Of a stretch of DNA of 50,951 bases, positions 10,433 to 20,400 are shown piece after piece. The notes under the pieces were generated by a model, which was not told where the DNA came from, made no database searches, and saw nothing but the letters and a program-made list of their open reading frames with translations. Source of the stretch: Bacteroidales bacterium (GTDB lineage: Bacteria; Bacteroidota; Bacteroidia; Bacteroidales; UBA10428); assembly GCA_016935355.1 (NCBI GenBank), contig JAFGRC010000051.1, forward strand, positions 1 through 50,951, read 5' to 3'. Each line of letters begins with the position of its first letter. The stretch's first letter is position 1. The translations under genes and the position numbers were made by a program.

Positions 10433-11705
10433 AACGTTGGGGTGCAGACTGAATCAGTTTGAGACCGATTCCGTGGCAACTGATTTTCATGCTGCCGGTT
10501 ATGAAATTGTCGGCTTCAATGAAAAAGCCGATATTTATGTCATCAATACCTGCACGGTGACCGGACAGGGGGATCATAAGTCTAAATCAGCAATAAATCA
10601 GGCATTGCGGAACAAACCAGGATCTTTGGTCGTGGTAACCGGTTGTATGGCGGAAAGCAGGAAGGATGAGCTTGAGGCTCTTGATGGAATTGATTTTCTT
10701 GTTGATAATAAAAGGAAGGGTGGCATTTTTGATCTGGTTCGTTCACATTTTAACGGGGAGGTCACCGGTGTTGAAGATCTTAAACAGGATGTTTTCGGAT
10801 TTTCTGCAGCTGTCAATGGGTTTCATACAAGGAGTATGGTCAAGATCCAGGACGGCTGCAACAACTTTTGTACGTTTTGTATCGTACCGTATGTCAGGGG
10901 CCGGGCCGTCAGCAGACCTTCAGGGGATATCCTCGGAAACATCACCCGGGTTCTCAATGCAGGCTATCAGGAAATAGTCCTGACAGGCATAAACATCAGC
11001 AGGTACCGGGACGCAGGTATCGGATTCGAAAGTCTGATTGAAAGGATACTGGAACTTGAAGGAATTTTCAGATTGAGAATATCTTCTGTGGAACCGGAGG
11101 GGTTCAGGAACCATTTTTATGATCTTTTTGCACATGAAAAACTATGCCCGCATCTCCACATATGCCTTCAGAGCGGATCCGACAGGATTTTATCCGCGAT
11201 GGGAAGGAATTACACGCTTTCTGCCTTTATGGGAATCATCAATGAATTAAAAAAGCGATATCCTTTGTTTAACCTCACCACAGATGTCATGGTTGGTTTC
11301 CCCGGCGAAACTGAGGAAGACTTCCGGAGCACATGCAATGTTATACGGGAAGTCGGTTTCAGCCATGTTCATACGTTTAAATATTCCGTCCGTCATGGCA
11401 CAAAGGCTGAGCGGATGCCTGGACAAATACCGGCCGTGATCCTGGCAGAGCGAAGCAGGATCATCAGGCAAATTTCCGATGCAAATAAAATGGAATACAG
11501 AAGAAGGCTGCTGGGTCAGAAACAGCTTGTACTTGTAGAAAAAACCAACCGGCAGGGATATGCCAAAGGATATGGGGAACATTATGTCCCCGTGGCATTC
11601 CGGACAAATAACACGGAAAAAAACTGCTTTGCACGGGTTTTGCTTCACGGAATCCGGACGGACTCAAGGGATCTGATCATGGAGGGAAGTTATGTTGGCG
11701 TATAA
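10407..11705 (+). CDS. mtaB: tRNA (N6-threonylcarbamoyladenosine-C2)-methylthiotransferase MtaB
   Basis: FKTLGCRLNQFETD, INTCTVTGQGDHKSK, VTGCMAES, CNNFCTFCIVPYVRGRAVSRP. ATG at 10407/10410 is more likely than the upstream TTG at 10401. Confidence 0.92.
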   Translation: MMRRRIAFKTLGCRLNQFETDSVATDFHAAGYEIVGFNEKADIYVINTCTVTGQGDHKSKSAINQALRNKPGSLVVVTGCMAESRKDELEALDGIDFLVDNKRKGGIFDLVRSHFNGEVTGVEDLKQDVFGFSAAVNGFHTRSMVKIQDGCNNFCTFCIVPYVRGRAVSRPSGDILGNITRVLNAGYQEIVLTGINISRYRDAGIGFESLIERILELEGIFRLRISSVEPEGFRNHFYDLFAHEKLCPHLHICLQSGSDRILSAMGRNYTLSAFMGIINELKKRYPLFNLTTDVMVGFPGETEEDFRSTCNVIREVGFSHVHTFKYSVRHGTKAERMPGQIPAVILAERSRIIRQISDANKMEYRRRLLGQKQLVLVEKTNRQGYAKGYGEHYVPVAFRTNNTEKNCFARVLLHGIRTDSRDLIMEGSYVGV

Positions 11706-11839
11706 TCCGGTGAAACAGGCTTGCCATACCCAACTTCAGATCAGAAACAACGGAACCGGATATATTATATTTTTATTCAGGATTTTTTGAAAACCCGCAT
11801 CCATTCATGTAATTTAGCAATTTTGCAATCGCACCCGGA

Positions 11840-13615
11840 ATGAAGAAAATGCCACTCCTGAACCATTTTATTAATGGACTGTCGCAAAAGTTGAACCACA
11901 AGCAGCTTATGTACCTGCTCAGCCTTATTGTAGGCATCATGAGCGGTCTGGCTGCTGTTATCCTGAAGAATACCACCCATATCACACATCAGTTTATCAG
12001 CGGTCAGCGTGGTGCTTCCGAGATCAATATTCTGTATCTGGCTTTTCCGCTCATCGGAATTATCCTGACCGTCTTGTTTGTCAGGTTTTTTATTAAAGAT
12101 GAAATGGGACACGGGATCACAAAAGTTTTATATTCCATTTCCAAGCTGGGAGGATTCATACGTCCGCACAACAGCTATTCTTCCATTATTGCAAGTACGC
12201 TGACAGTCGGTTTTGGAGGTTCGGTAGGTCTCGAGTCCCCAATAGTGGTTACAGGATCATCGATAGGTTCAAATCTCGGAAGACTGTTCGGAATGAATTA
12301 TAAGTCCGTTATGACATTAATAGGCTGTGGTGCTGCAGGTGCCATCGCCGGAATCTTTAAGGCTCCCATTGCTGCGGTAATCTTCAGTCTTGAAGTCCTG
12401 ATGCTCGATATCAGCATGTGGTCCATAATTCCATTGCTCATTTCTGCGGTCAGCGGAGCAGCGATTTCCTATTTTTTTCTGGGCCGGGAAGCCACCCTTC
12501 ATTATCCTTTGCAGGGTACGTTCGATCTGGGAAACATCCCTTATTACATCATACTGGGTATTCTTGCAGGTTTTGTTTCTTTGTACTTTACCAGGACCAC
12601 AATATATGTCGAGTCCCTGTATGGTAAAATAAAAAAGATCTGGGTCAGGGTTTTAACAGGAGGCGTTATTCTGGGTGTGCTGATCCTGGTATTTCCCCCT
12701 TTATACGGTGAAGGTTATGACATCATAAATAATTTTCTTTACGGCAATATATACGCTGTTACCCAGGGCAGTCTGGTATATGGTCATGAGTCAGGTTTTA
12801 TCATACTGATTGTATTTCTGCTGCTCATCTTGTTTTTCAAGCCCTTTGCAATGACCGCAACAACAGGAAGTGGTGGTGTGGGTGGTATTTTTGCCCCGAC
12901 CATGTTTATGGGGGGATTTACGGGATATGTGGTTGCAAAGATTGCGGGTTTGTTCAACTTTATAAGCATCCCGGATGTAAACCTGATTCTGGCAGGCATG
13001 GCTGGATTAATGGCAGGCGTTATGCATGCTCCGCTGACGGCAATATTTCTTATTGCGGAGGTTACGGGTGGTTATAGTCTGTTCATGCCCCTGATGATAA
13101 CCGCAACAATATCCTATATCACCATAAGATATTTTGAGCCCCATTCAATTTACACACACCGGCTGGCAAGACGGGGAGAACTGATAACGCACAACAAGGA
13201 TAAGGCAGTTTTGACTTTACTGGAAATGGACAGAGTCATCGAAAAGGATTTCCTGCCTGTTTCACCCGATGATTCACTTGGTAAGCTGACTAAAATCATT
13301 TCGAAATCAAACCGCAACCTGTTTCCGGTAATTAAGGGCAATAACATGCTGGTCGGGATTGTATTGCTGGATGACATCCGGCACATCATTTTCAATGCGG
13401 ATATGTACAACAGGGTATTTGTCCGCGACCTCATGCATCCGCCTCCCGCTCATATATCTCCCGGCGAATCGATGCATGAGGTCGTGAAAAAGTTTGAAGA
13501 TCATGAAGCATGGAATTTACCGGTAATCAACAATGGTGAATACATCGGATTCATGTCCAGATCAAAACTTTTTTCATATTACCGGAACTGGCTGATCGAG
13601 ATTTCGGACGAATAG
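11840..13615 (+). CDS. ClC-family chloride channel/antiporter with C-terminal CBS domains
   Basis: GSVGLESPIV, GAAGAIAGIFKAPIAAVIFSLEVL, GSGGVGGIFAPTMFMGG; C-terminal CBS pair. Confidence 0.94.
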   Translation: MKKMPLLNHFINGLSQKLNHKQLMYLLSLIVGIMSGLAAVILKNTTHITHQFISGQRGASEINILYLAFPLIGIILTVLFVRFFIKDEMGHGITKVLYSISKLGGFIRPHNSYSSIIASTLTVGFGGSVGLESPIVVTGSSIGSNLGRLFGMNYKSVMTLIGCGAAGAIAGIFKAPIAAVIFSLEVLMLDISMWSIIPLLISAVSGAAISYFFLGREATLHYPLQGTFDLGNIPYYIILGILAGFVSLYFTRTTIYVESLYGKIKKIWVRVLTGGVILGVLILVFPPLYGEGYDIINNFLYGNIYAVTQGSLVYGHESGFIILIVFLLLILFFKPFAMTATTGSGGVGGIFAPTMFMGGFTGYVVAKIAGLFNFISIPDVNLILAGMAGLMAGVMHAPLTAIFLIAEVTGGYSLFMPLMITATISYITIRYFEPHSIYTHRLARRGELITHNKDKAVLTLLEMDRVIEKDFLPVSPDDSLGKLTKIISKSNRNLFPVIKGNNMLVGIVLLDDIRHIIFNADMYNRVFVRDLMHPPPAHISPGESMHEVVKKFEDHEAWNLPVINNGEYIGFMSRSKLFSYYRNWLIEISDE

Positions 13616-13697
13616 TAGCGGTTACCCTTCATCCTTCTCATTGGTCCTGCTGATCACTTCAACCTTTTTTTTAATATTTAAAAAATATGGATAGAAC

Positions 13698-13847
13698 TCA
13701 TTTTAAATATTTCAGGTTTATCGCGCACAAAACAATAAAGAGTGCGGCAAATACAGTTCCCGAGGCGACCATGGAAAGGGAAATGATATTCAAACCCAAT
13801 ACCAGGAACGGTGTTAAGAGGATCAGGATCCTGAATACAGTATGCAC
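13698..13847 (-). CDS. Putative small two-helix membrane protein (49 aa, GTG start)
   Basis: Manual translation: MHTVFRILILLTPFLVLGLNIISLSMVASGTVFAALFIVLCAINLKYLK; two hydrophobic stretches; no overlap with neighbouring genes; not in supplied ORF track. Confidence 0.4.
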   Translation of the reverse strand: MHTVFRILILLTPFLVLGLNIISLSMVASGTVFAALFIVLCAINLKYLK

Positions 13848-13933
13848 ATGAAATTATAATAATCTGGAATTCAAATCATCATTTTTTATGATAAACAAAT
13901 ATTGATTTATTTTTTTACTCATATGCAAAACAT

Positions 13934-13941
13934 TATATTTG
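13934..13941 (+). promoter_or_regulatory. Putative -7 element TATATTTG upstream of glyA
   Basis: Perfect TAnnTTTG 78 bp before ATG 14019; it lies inside the 5' extension of the ORF track call, favouring the downstream start. Confidence 0.4.
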
Positions 13942-14018
13942 AGTGTCACATTCTGATCCGGTCACCAGATTGGTTTTGCAGAAACATACTTTTGAAAACG
14001 ATAAAAATTATTCAGTCC

Positions 14019-15299
14019 ATGGAAAGAGATTCACAGATATTTGAGATCATTAAAAAAGAAAAAGAACGGCAGATGCATGGCGTTGAACTTATAGCGTCCG
14101 AAAACTTCGTAAGTGATCAGGTACTTGAGGCAATGGGTTCCTGTCTCACAAACAAATATGCTGAAGGCTTGCCGGGTAAAAGATATTATGGTGGATGCCA
14201 GTTTGTTGATGAGGCGGAACAGCTGGCGATTGACAGAATCAAGGAACTGTTTCAGGCACAATGGGCGAACGTGCAGCCACATTCAGGGGCACAGGCAAAT
14301 GCAGCAGTAATGCTCGCAGTGCTGAATCCGGGCGACAAGTTTATGGGACTGGATCTTTCGCACGGGGGACATCTTTCACATGGCTCACCGGTGAATTTTT
14401 CCGGTATATTATACCAGCCGGTACCATACCGGCTCAATCCTGACACGGGACGTATCGATTATGATCAGATGGAGGAGATCGCCCTGCAGGAAAACCCCAA
14501 GCTTATCGTCGCGGGAGCATCGGCTTACTCGAGGGACTGGGATTATGCTCGCATGCGTTCCATTGCGGATGCTGCCGGAGCCATACTGATGGCTGATATC
14601 GCTCATCCTGCCGGACTGATAGCAAAAGGCTTGTTGAACCATCCGTTTCCACATTGCCATGTGGTAACCACTACAACACACAAGACATTGCGCGGGCCGC
14701 GGGGCGGACTGATCATGATGGGAGGGGATTTTGAGAATCCATGGGGTTATACAAATCCCAAGGGTGAGATCAAAATGATGTCGAATATTCTGGATATGGC
14801 CGTTTTTCCCGGATGTCAGGGTGGTCCCCTGGAACATGTCATTGCATCAAAAGCTGTTGCGTTCGGGGAAGCGCTGACAGATTCTTTCACTGAATATGTG
14901 AAGCTGGTAAAAAAGAATGCCGCAGTAATGGCTAAGGCTTTTATAGACAAAGGTTATAAAGTTGTTTCTAACGGGACCGATAATCATTCCATGTTGATTG
15001 ACCTTCGGACCAAAGTGCCTGATATTACAGGGAAAATGGTGGAAAACACACTTGTTAGAGCGGATATAACCCTCAACAAGAACATGGTCCCCTTTGATTC
15101 ACGGTCCCCCTTTACAACATCAGGAATAAGGATCGGGACTCCTGCGATTACCACACGGGGCATAAAAGGAGATGTCGTTGAAACAATAGTCGATCTGATC
15201 GATGAAGTCATCATGAACATTGAAACCGAAAGGATCATTAAAGGTGTAAAGGAAAAAGTCAATCAGATCATGAAGGATTACCCGCTTTTTGCATGGTAA
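14019..15299 (+). CDS. glyA: Serine hydroxymethyltransferase
   Basis: [52 protein letters not shown]-Lys motif [16 protein letters not shown]. The track start at 13902 gives an atypical 39 aa extension. Confidence 0.97.
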   Translation: MERDSQIFEIIKKEKERQMHGVELIASENFVSDQVLEAMGSCLTNKYAEGLPGKRYYGGCQFVDEAEQLAIDRIKELFQAQWANVQPHSGAQANAAVMLAVLNPGDKFMGLDLSHGGHLSHGSPVNFSGILYQPVPYRLNPDTGRIDYDQMEEIALQENPKLIVAGASAYSRDWDYARMRSIADAAGAILMADIAHPAGLIAKGLLNHPFPHCHVVTTTTHKTLRGPRGGLIMMGGDFENPWGYTNPKGEIKMMSNILDMAVFPGCQGGPLEHVIASKAVAFGEALTDSFTEYVKLVKKNAAVMAKAFIDKGYKVVSNGTDNHSMLIDLRTKVPDITGKMVENTLVRADITLNKNMVPFDSRSPFTTSGIRIGTPAITTRGIKGDVVETIVDLIDEVIMNIETERIIKGVKEKVNQIMKDYPLFAW

Positions 15300-15327
15300 T
15301 TCAAAGTGTCTATAAGAATTATTATTT

Positions 15328-15371
15328 CCTCCCCTGACAGGGGAGGTGGCCGAAGGCCGGAGGAGTCAGGC
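15328..15371. repeat. REP-like intergenic palindromic element
   Basis: CCTCCCCTG-A-CAGGGGAGG perfect 9-bp inverted repeat, followed by GGCC-GAA-GGCC hairpin and GGAGGAGTCAGG. Confidence 0.7.
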
Positions 15372-15436
15372 TTGCCGGTTTTCTGCTACCGTCTATAGCC
15401 TGTTGCATAAAGCCTACAGCCTGTAGCTTTCTTTTC

Positions 15437-16234
15437 TTATTCCAGCCTGAAATGATAGGTTATGGTGCCGATTTGTCTTTCCGGAGCATCACTCCTGACG
15501 TTGAATTTGGATTCAAGGGCTGCTTTTCTGACGGCTGTATAAAGGGTGTTGTCAACCAGCGTTGATCCCTTGATCCCCGGAGTAGCATTGATCACGTTAC
15601 CGTTTCTGTCGACCGTGATTTCAACCACAATGATCCCTTCAGTATATACGCTGAATTCGGGTTTCTGCAAAAATACGGGATTTCTGCCACTCAGACTGAA
15701 GCCGATGGATGAGCCTGCCAGACCGGCGGTATAATCTTCCGATTCAGGCGTTCCCTGAGGATTGCCCATGTTGCCTGGTCCCTGGTATATTCCCTCTGAA
15801 GATCCTGATTCAGTGGTCGAGGCACCTCTGGTGGAATACAGTGCTCTGGGATTTACAACCGGTGTTTGTTCTGCAGGTTCCTGCTCTGCAGCCGGTTTTG
15901 TCTCTTCCGGTCTTGTTTCCGGCTGTTTCTCAGTGACGGTGGTACCCGGTTGTCTGTTTACGGCAGGTGCTTCTTCAAAATCCTGTGTCAGTATACCGTC
16001 TTCCTCGATCTCTGTCGACTGTTCACGTTGTGCAGCCGCAGTTTGACTGTAAGGCAAGTTGTTCAGCTCGGGTTCCAGAAGACCGCCTGCAGTTTCCGTT
16101 TCACCGAAATTGATGATAAGCGCTCCTTCAGAAGAAGTACGATCCGGCAATGCCAGAAATGAGAAAATCAATATCAGCAGGATGATATTGTGTATGACGA
16201 TGGTTCCCAATATGCCGTAACTTCTTTCTGACAT
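15437..16234 (-). CDS. TonB-family energy transducer
   Basis: N-terminal TM, Pro/Glu/Thr-rich linker, C-terminal IIVVEITVDRNGNVINATPGIKGSTLVDNTLYTAVRKAALESKF; operon with exbD/exbB. Confidence 0.85.
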   Translation of the reverse strand: MSERSYGILGTIVIHNIILLILIFSFLALPDRTSSEGALIINFGETETAGGLLEPELNNLPYSQTAAAQREQSTEIEEDGILTQDFEEAPAVNRQPGTTVTEKQPETRPEETKPAAEQEPAEQTPVVNPRALYSTRGASTTESGSSEGIYQGPGNMGNPQGTPESEDYTAGLAGSSIGFSLSGRNPVFLQKPEFSVYTEGIIVVEITVDRNGNVINATPGIKGSTLVDNTLYTAVRKAALESKFNVRSDAPERQIGTITYHFRLE

Positions 16235-16249
16235 GCGGAAGTGTTTTTA

Positions 16250-16642
16250 TTATTCCGGACTGGTGGCCATAATGACCTTGAAATTATTCCTATTGGCAAT
16301 ATTCAGGACGAATACAAGATGTTCCACCGGTACGTTCCGGTCAATATGGATCGCCAGAGTCGGATCTTCACGGTATCTCAGCCTGCTGATCAGCATTGTT
16401 TCCAGTTGAGAAGGATCAACCTGAGTTTTTTCGACATAAAACTGAATGTCCCTTGTGATGGAAACTGTTGTAAGTGGTTTTGCAGCTACCTGGCTGTTGC
16501 TCTGAGGAAGCTGAACTTTCAGAGCATTGGGGGCAATGAGTGTTGAAGTGAGCACAAAAAAGATCAGCAAAAGAAAGACAATATCTGTCATGCCAGCTAT
16601 GCTGTAACCCACTTCGATTTTATTTCTGGATTTTATGGCCAT
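16250..16642 (-). CDS. exbD: Biopolymer transport protein ExbD/TolR
   Basis: SIAGMTDIVFLLLIFFVLTSTLI; 130 aa; between exbB-like and tonB-like genes. Confidence 0.92.
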   Translation of the reverse strand: MAIKSRNKIEVGYSIAGMTDIVFLLLIFFVLTSTLIAPNALKVQLPQSNSQVAAKPLTTVSITRDIQFYVEKTQVDPSQLETMLISRLRYREDPTLAIHIDRNVPVEHLVFVLNIANRNNFKVIMATSPE

Positions 16643-16660
16643 AATTGCATGTTTTCTTAT

Positions 16661-17365
16661 TTATCTTTTTACCGGTTCATTGAGCAGGTCCATAAATTCC
16701 ATGGTATGTGCCTCAAGTTTGTTTACAAGTTCTTCAACCCTGGCGACCAGGTAATTATAAGCAAAAAAAGCCGGAATACCCACCAAAAGCCCGCCAACCG
16801 TTGTAATCAGGGCTATGTAGATTCCCTGAGACAGCAAACCCACATCCAGACTATTACCAACACTTGCAATATCCATGAAAGTCCTCACCATTCCCAGTAC
16901 CGTTCCGAAAAAGCCCAGCATGGGCGCACCTCCGGCACAGGAAGCCAGAATGGGCAGTCCCTTTTCAAGTTTGTAAATTTCGACCTGTCCTATATTCTCG
17001 ATGGCCGTGTTGATATCGTTTAAAGGCCGGCCGATCCTGCTCACACCTTTTTCAATCATCATGGCCAGCGGATTGTTTGTGGACTGGCAAAGGGCTGTTG
17101 CCGATTCAATTTTTCCGTCATGTATATAATCCTTGATCCGGTTCATGAAGTTCTGATCAATCTTTGATGCATTGCGGATTGCCACAAACCTTTCGATAAA
17201 TATATATACAGCCACGATTGATAAAAAGGCTATGGGAATCATCACCCATCCACCTTTAAAAGCCAGATCCAGGTATGATACTGCTGTTTCGGTGACACCG
17301 GGATCGAAGGCAGCACTATCTGCAGCACCGGGTGTTAAATTCTGCAATAATATATTCAACAACAT
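16661..17365 (-). CDS. exbB: MotA/TolQ/ExbB proton channel family protein
   Basis: GGAPMLGFFGTVLGMVRTF...GIYIALITTVGGLLVGIPAFFAYNYL. Confidence 0.94.
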   Translation of the reverse strand: MLLNILLQNLTPGAADSAAFDPGVTETAVSYLDLAFKGGWVMIPIAFLSIVAVYIFIERFVAIRNASKIDQNFMNRIKDYIHDGKIESATALCQSTNNPLAMMIEKGVSRIGRPLNDINTAIENIGQVEIYKLEKGLPILASCAGGAPMLGFFGTVLGMVRTFMDIASVGNSLDVGLLSQGIYIALITTVGGLLVGIPAFFAYNYLVARVEELVNKLEAHTMEFMDLLNEPVKR

Positions 17366-17457
17366 AGTAATGAATTTTAGTTTCGCTAAAATTATTAAAA
17401 CGTTATTTAATCCGAATTATTTTTTTGGGCTATTTATTAACCGTCATACACGCATAA

Positions 17458-20400
17458 TCATTTGTCAGAAGTGGGAGGTTCAAATTCCACATCATCTTCC
17501 TTACGGCCGAATATGCTTTGCAGGTAACGTTTCCAGAGTTCCTTCAGAGAATTGAATTCTTCCTTGTAGAATATTCCAAAACCTTGTGTATAAGTGCTTT
17601 CAGATACGATGTCATTGTTGATGTGATTGTAAGTCTTAAGCCTGAGTTTACCGTTACGAGTAAGTTTATAATCAATGTCAAACTCACCTACAATATTGTC
17701 GGATGCGTTTGCGGTTGCATTTGTCGAGACATCAACGCTCCCGTTGATGGTCAGGCGGTCGTTGAACAACTGGGTTTCAAGGGCTACCTGAACCTCGTCA
17801 CTTTTCAGCTCACGGTTTGTACGGTAATTGATACCGATATCCACATCACTGCTGATCTGTGAAAGCAAATGGCTCAATTGATTGGATAAGAATTCGCTGG
17901 CATTTACACCTGCTACATTGCTGTAAGGTGATGCGGACGTTCCGGTCAATGACTGTCCCCTGTGCTCACTTGAAAGTACAAAACGGTTTTGTATCAGAAG
18001 GGAAATAAACTGTTTCACAAGTTCCTCATTTGAGGATATTGCATTGCTGACTGTCAGCCGGTCACTTTCATCCGCAGTAGGAAGATAGATGTCGTATTTT
18101 ATATCTGGTGCCATCAGTCTGCCGGTCATGGTTAACCGGTCGTCCACTACGACCATGCGATCGTCCTCATTTCCGAGAAGATCATTCAGTGAGGCCTTGG
18201 TCCGGTAATAGGCCATCAAGTCGATTGTAGCATCCAGCGGATCTCCGTTCCATCTGATGCTGCCTCCCTCTTCAATGGTGAGTTTCTTGTTGATAAAATT
18301 CTGCAGGGTAAACAGGTATTCTCCTTCTTCAATAATATAATCACCATATATCACAAAATCTCCGCTTTTGTTGATTCTCATATCAAGATTGCCATTTCCT
18401 TTGGCACTCAGGATATCTCCCAGTTTCGGATCAAAAATTATCTGAATTTCTGCCTCGGGCGTAACTCCAAGATTGAAATTCAGCTGCAGACCTGATAAAT
18501 CGACCTGATATTCCGGTGCCTTTTCAACAGGCTCCTCATCCTCATCTTCTGTGATAATTGTGATGAAATTATATTCATTCAGTTCCCTTTCATTTGATAA
18601 GGGTATGTGGATGACCGTATTTTCAGCTGTTGAAGCCGATACATCAATGGTGATATTTTTTGGAGGACCTTTGATGGTTAACAACAGATCTTCTGCAAAG
18701 GCCGTACCATAGAAAGTACTGTTATCAGACTGGTTAGTGTTCAGACACATCAGTTTATCCGACCTGACCGTCAGATCCAGCGTAAAATCCTTCAGATAAT
18801 TGCTTTTGACCGTACCGGTAAGCGTAGCTGAATTGTTCCTGGCATCACGGACCAGTATGTTGTCCAGTAAAATTTCATTGTTTGCAATTTCGATTCTTTT
18901 TGTAAAACGATATCTGGTTTTAAGATAGTTGATTGCAAAAGCAGTATTCTGAAATTCTATGGCTCCGTTGAGGAGTGGCTGGCCGGTTGTTCCGGTAAGT
19001 TTAAGATGGCCGGTGGCACTGCCTTCCAGATCAGCGAATATCTTGTCCACGTATGGATCCAAAAGATCAAGCATGAACTGATCCACGTTAAAATCAAAGT
19101 CTAATCCGGCATTGTCGCCAAGTGTATAGTTACCCCTGATGGCAACCGTCTTATGGTTATTGTGCATGGTATATGCATCGATCAGGATGGAACGGTTTAC
19201 ATCATCCCAGGTGGAATTAATTTCCGAATTTCCCAGAAATTCATTATTGACGGCCAGGTCGTCAATAGTAAGGTTGCTCGTAAAGAGCGGATTGTGGTAT
19301 AAACTTGCAAAAGAGGCAGTTCCGTTCAGCATTCCGACAAGTTCATATCCGCGATTTGCTGTCAGTCCTTTCAGGTTTCCCAGATTAAACTGGTTAAAAA
19401 CCAATTCGAGCGTTTGTCCCGGATCATTTGATACCGTTCCTTTAATGCTGAAAAACTGATCGTTGTGGCTGACATTAATGTTTTCAAATTTCAGGTTGCT
19501 TGAATCGATGGTAATCTTTCCCTCTGATATGTACCATAGGGAGTCGTTAGCATAAAAACTTGCAGGCCTGATAAATACCTCAACATGTGGTTCAGGATTG
19601 TTAAATAATTTACTGATGTGAACAAATCCCTTTACATTGCCACGATACAACAAATCACGCCAGTTGTTCCATCTTGCTTCCAGATTCAGCGTATCACTGC
19701 CGGCACCGGAGTGTATTGTAAAATTCTCCAGACTGATCTGTTCTCCAAGCATCAGACTTGAACCACCGGCTTCAATATCAATAATGTTGTCGTCGCTTAT
19801 CACTGATATATTCAGGTCGTTCCACGCAATGTTCTTAAAACCAAATTCCGGAGTTTGAAAAAATAATCTTAGATTCTGATTGCCAGGAGTATAAGTGCAT
19901 TCAACCGATGTTTGTTCAGCCAGTTGAAAATCAGGCAGGAACATGTCGAAGATCGGTTGCATGTTCTTTATGTTTGCAGTCAGGTTAAACCTGTTCTCTA
20001 TCAGTGTATCGCTGAAGAAATCTGCATCAGCCAGTGAAGGAAGATATGAGTAAAAGAAATCATATACAGATTGTTTAACCTTACCAAGTTCATAATTACC
20101 GGTGATATCAACATCGATATAATCCGACCGAATGTGAAACTGGTTTGTATCAACAGTGTTACTGGCATGAACTGAGAAATCCTGTATCCTCAGTTCCTGG
20201 TCTTTTTTTCTGAAAAATGAGTTGAGAAGCGTGATCTCTCCGTTCAGGTCATTGATCGACTGACCAGTGGCATTTGCGATCATGTAAAAGGAAGTTGTAA
20301 AATCGGGTTCGGACCGGTCGATATTCAGTTCATAAAGGTTTGCATGTGAAACATTTGCCGTGAAATCATATGCCGGTATTGAATCAGAAAAATCAACGCC

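Noticed and set aside
13902-14018. N-terminal extension of glyA in the ORF track
   Set aside because: Encodes an atypical 39-aa leader and overlaps a perfect -7 promoter motif; ATG 14019 fits GlyA alignments.
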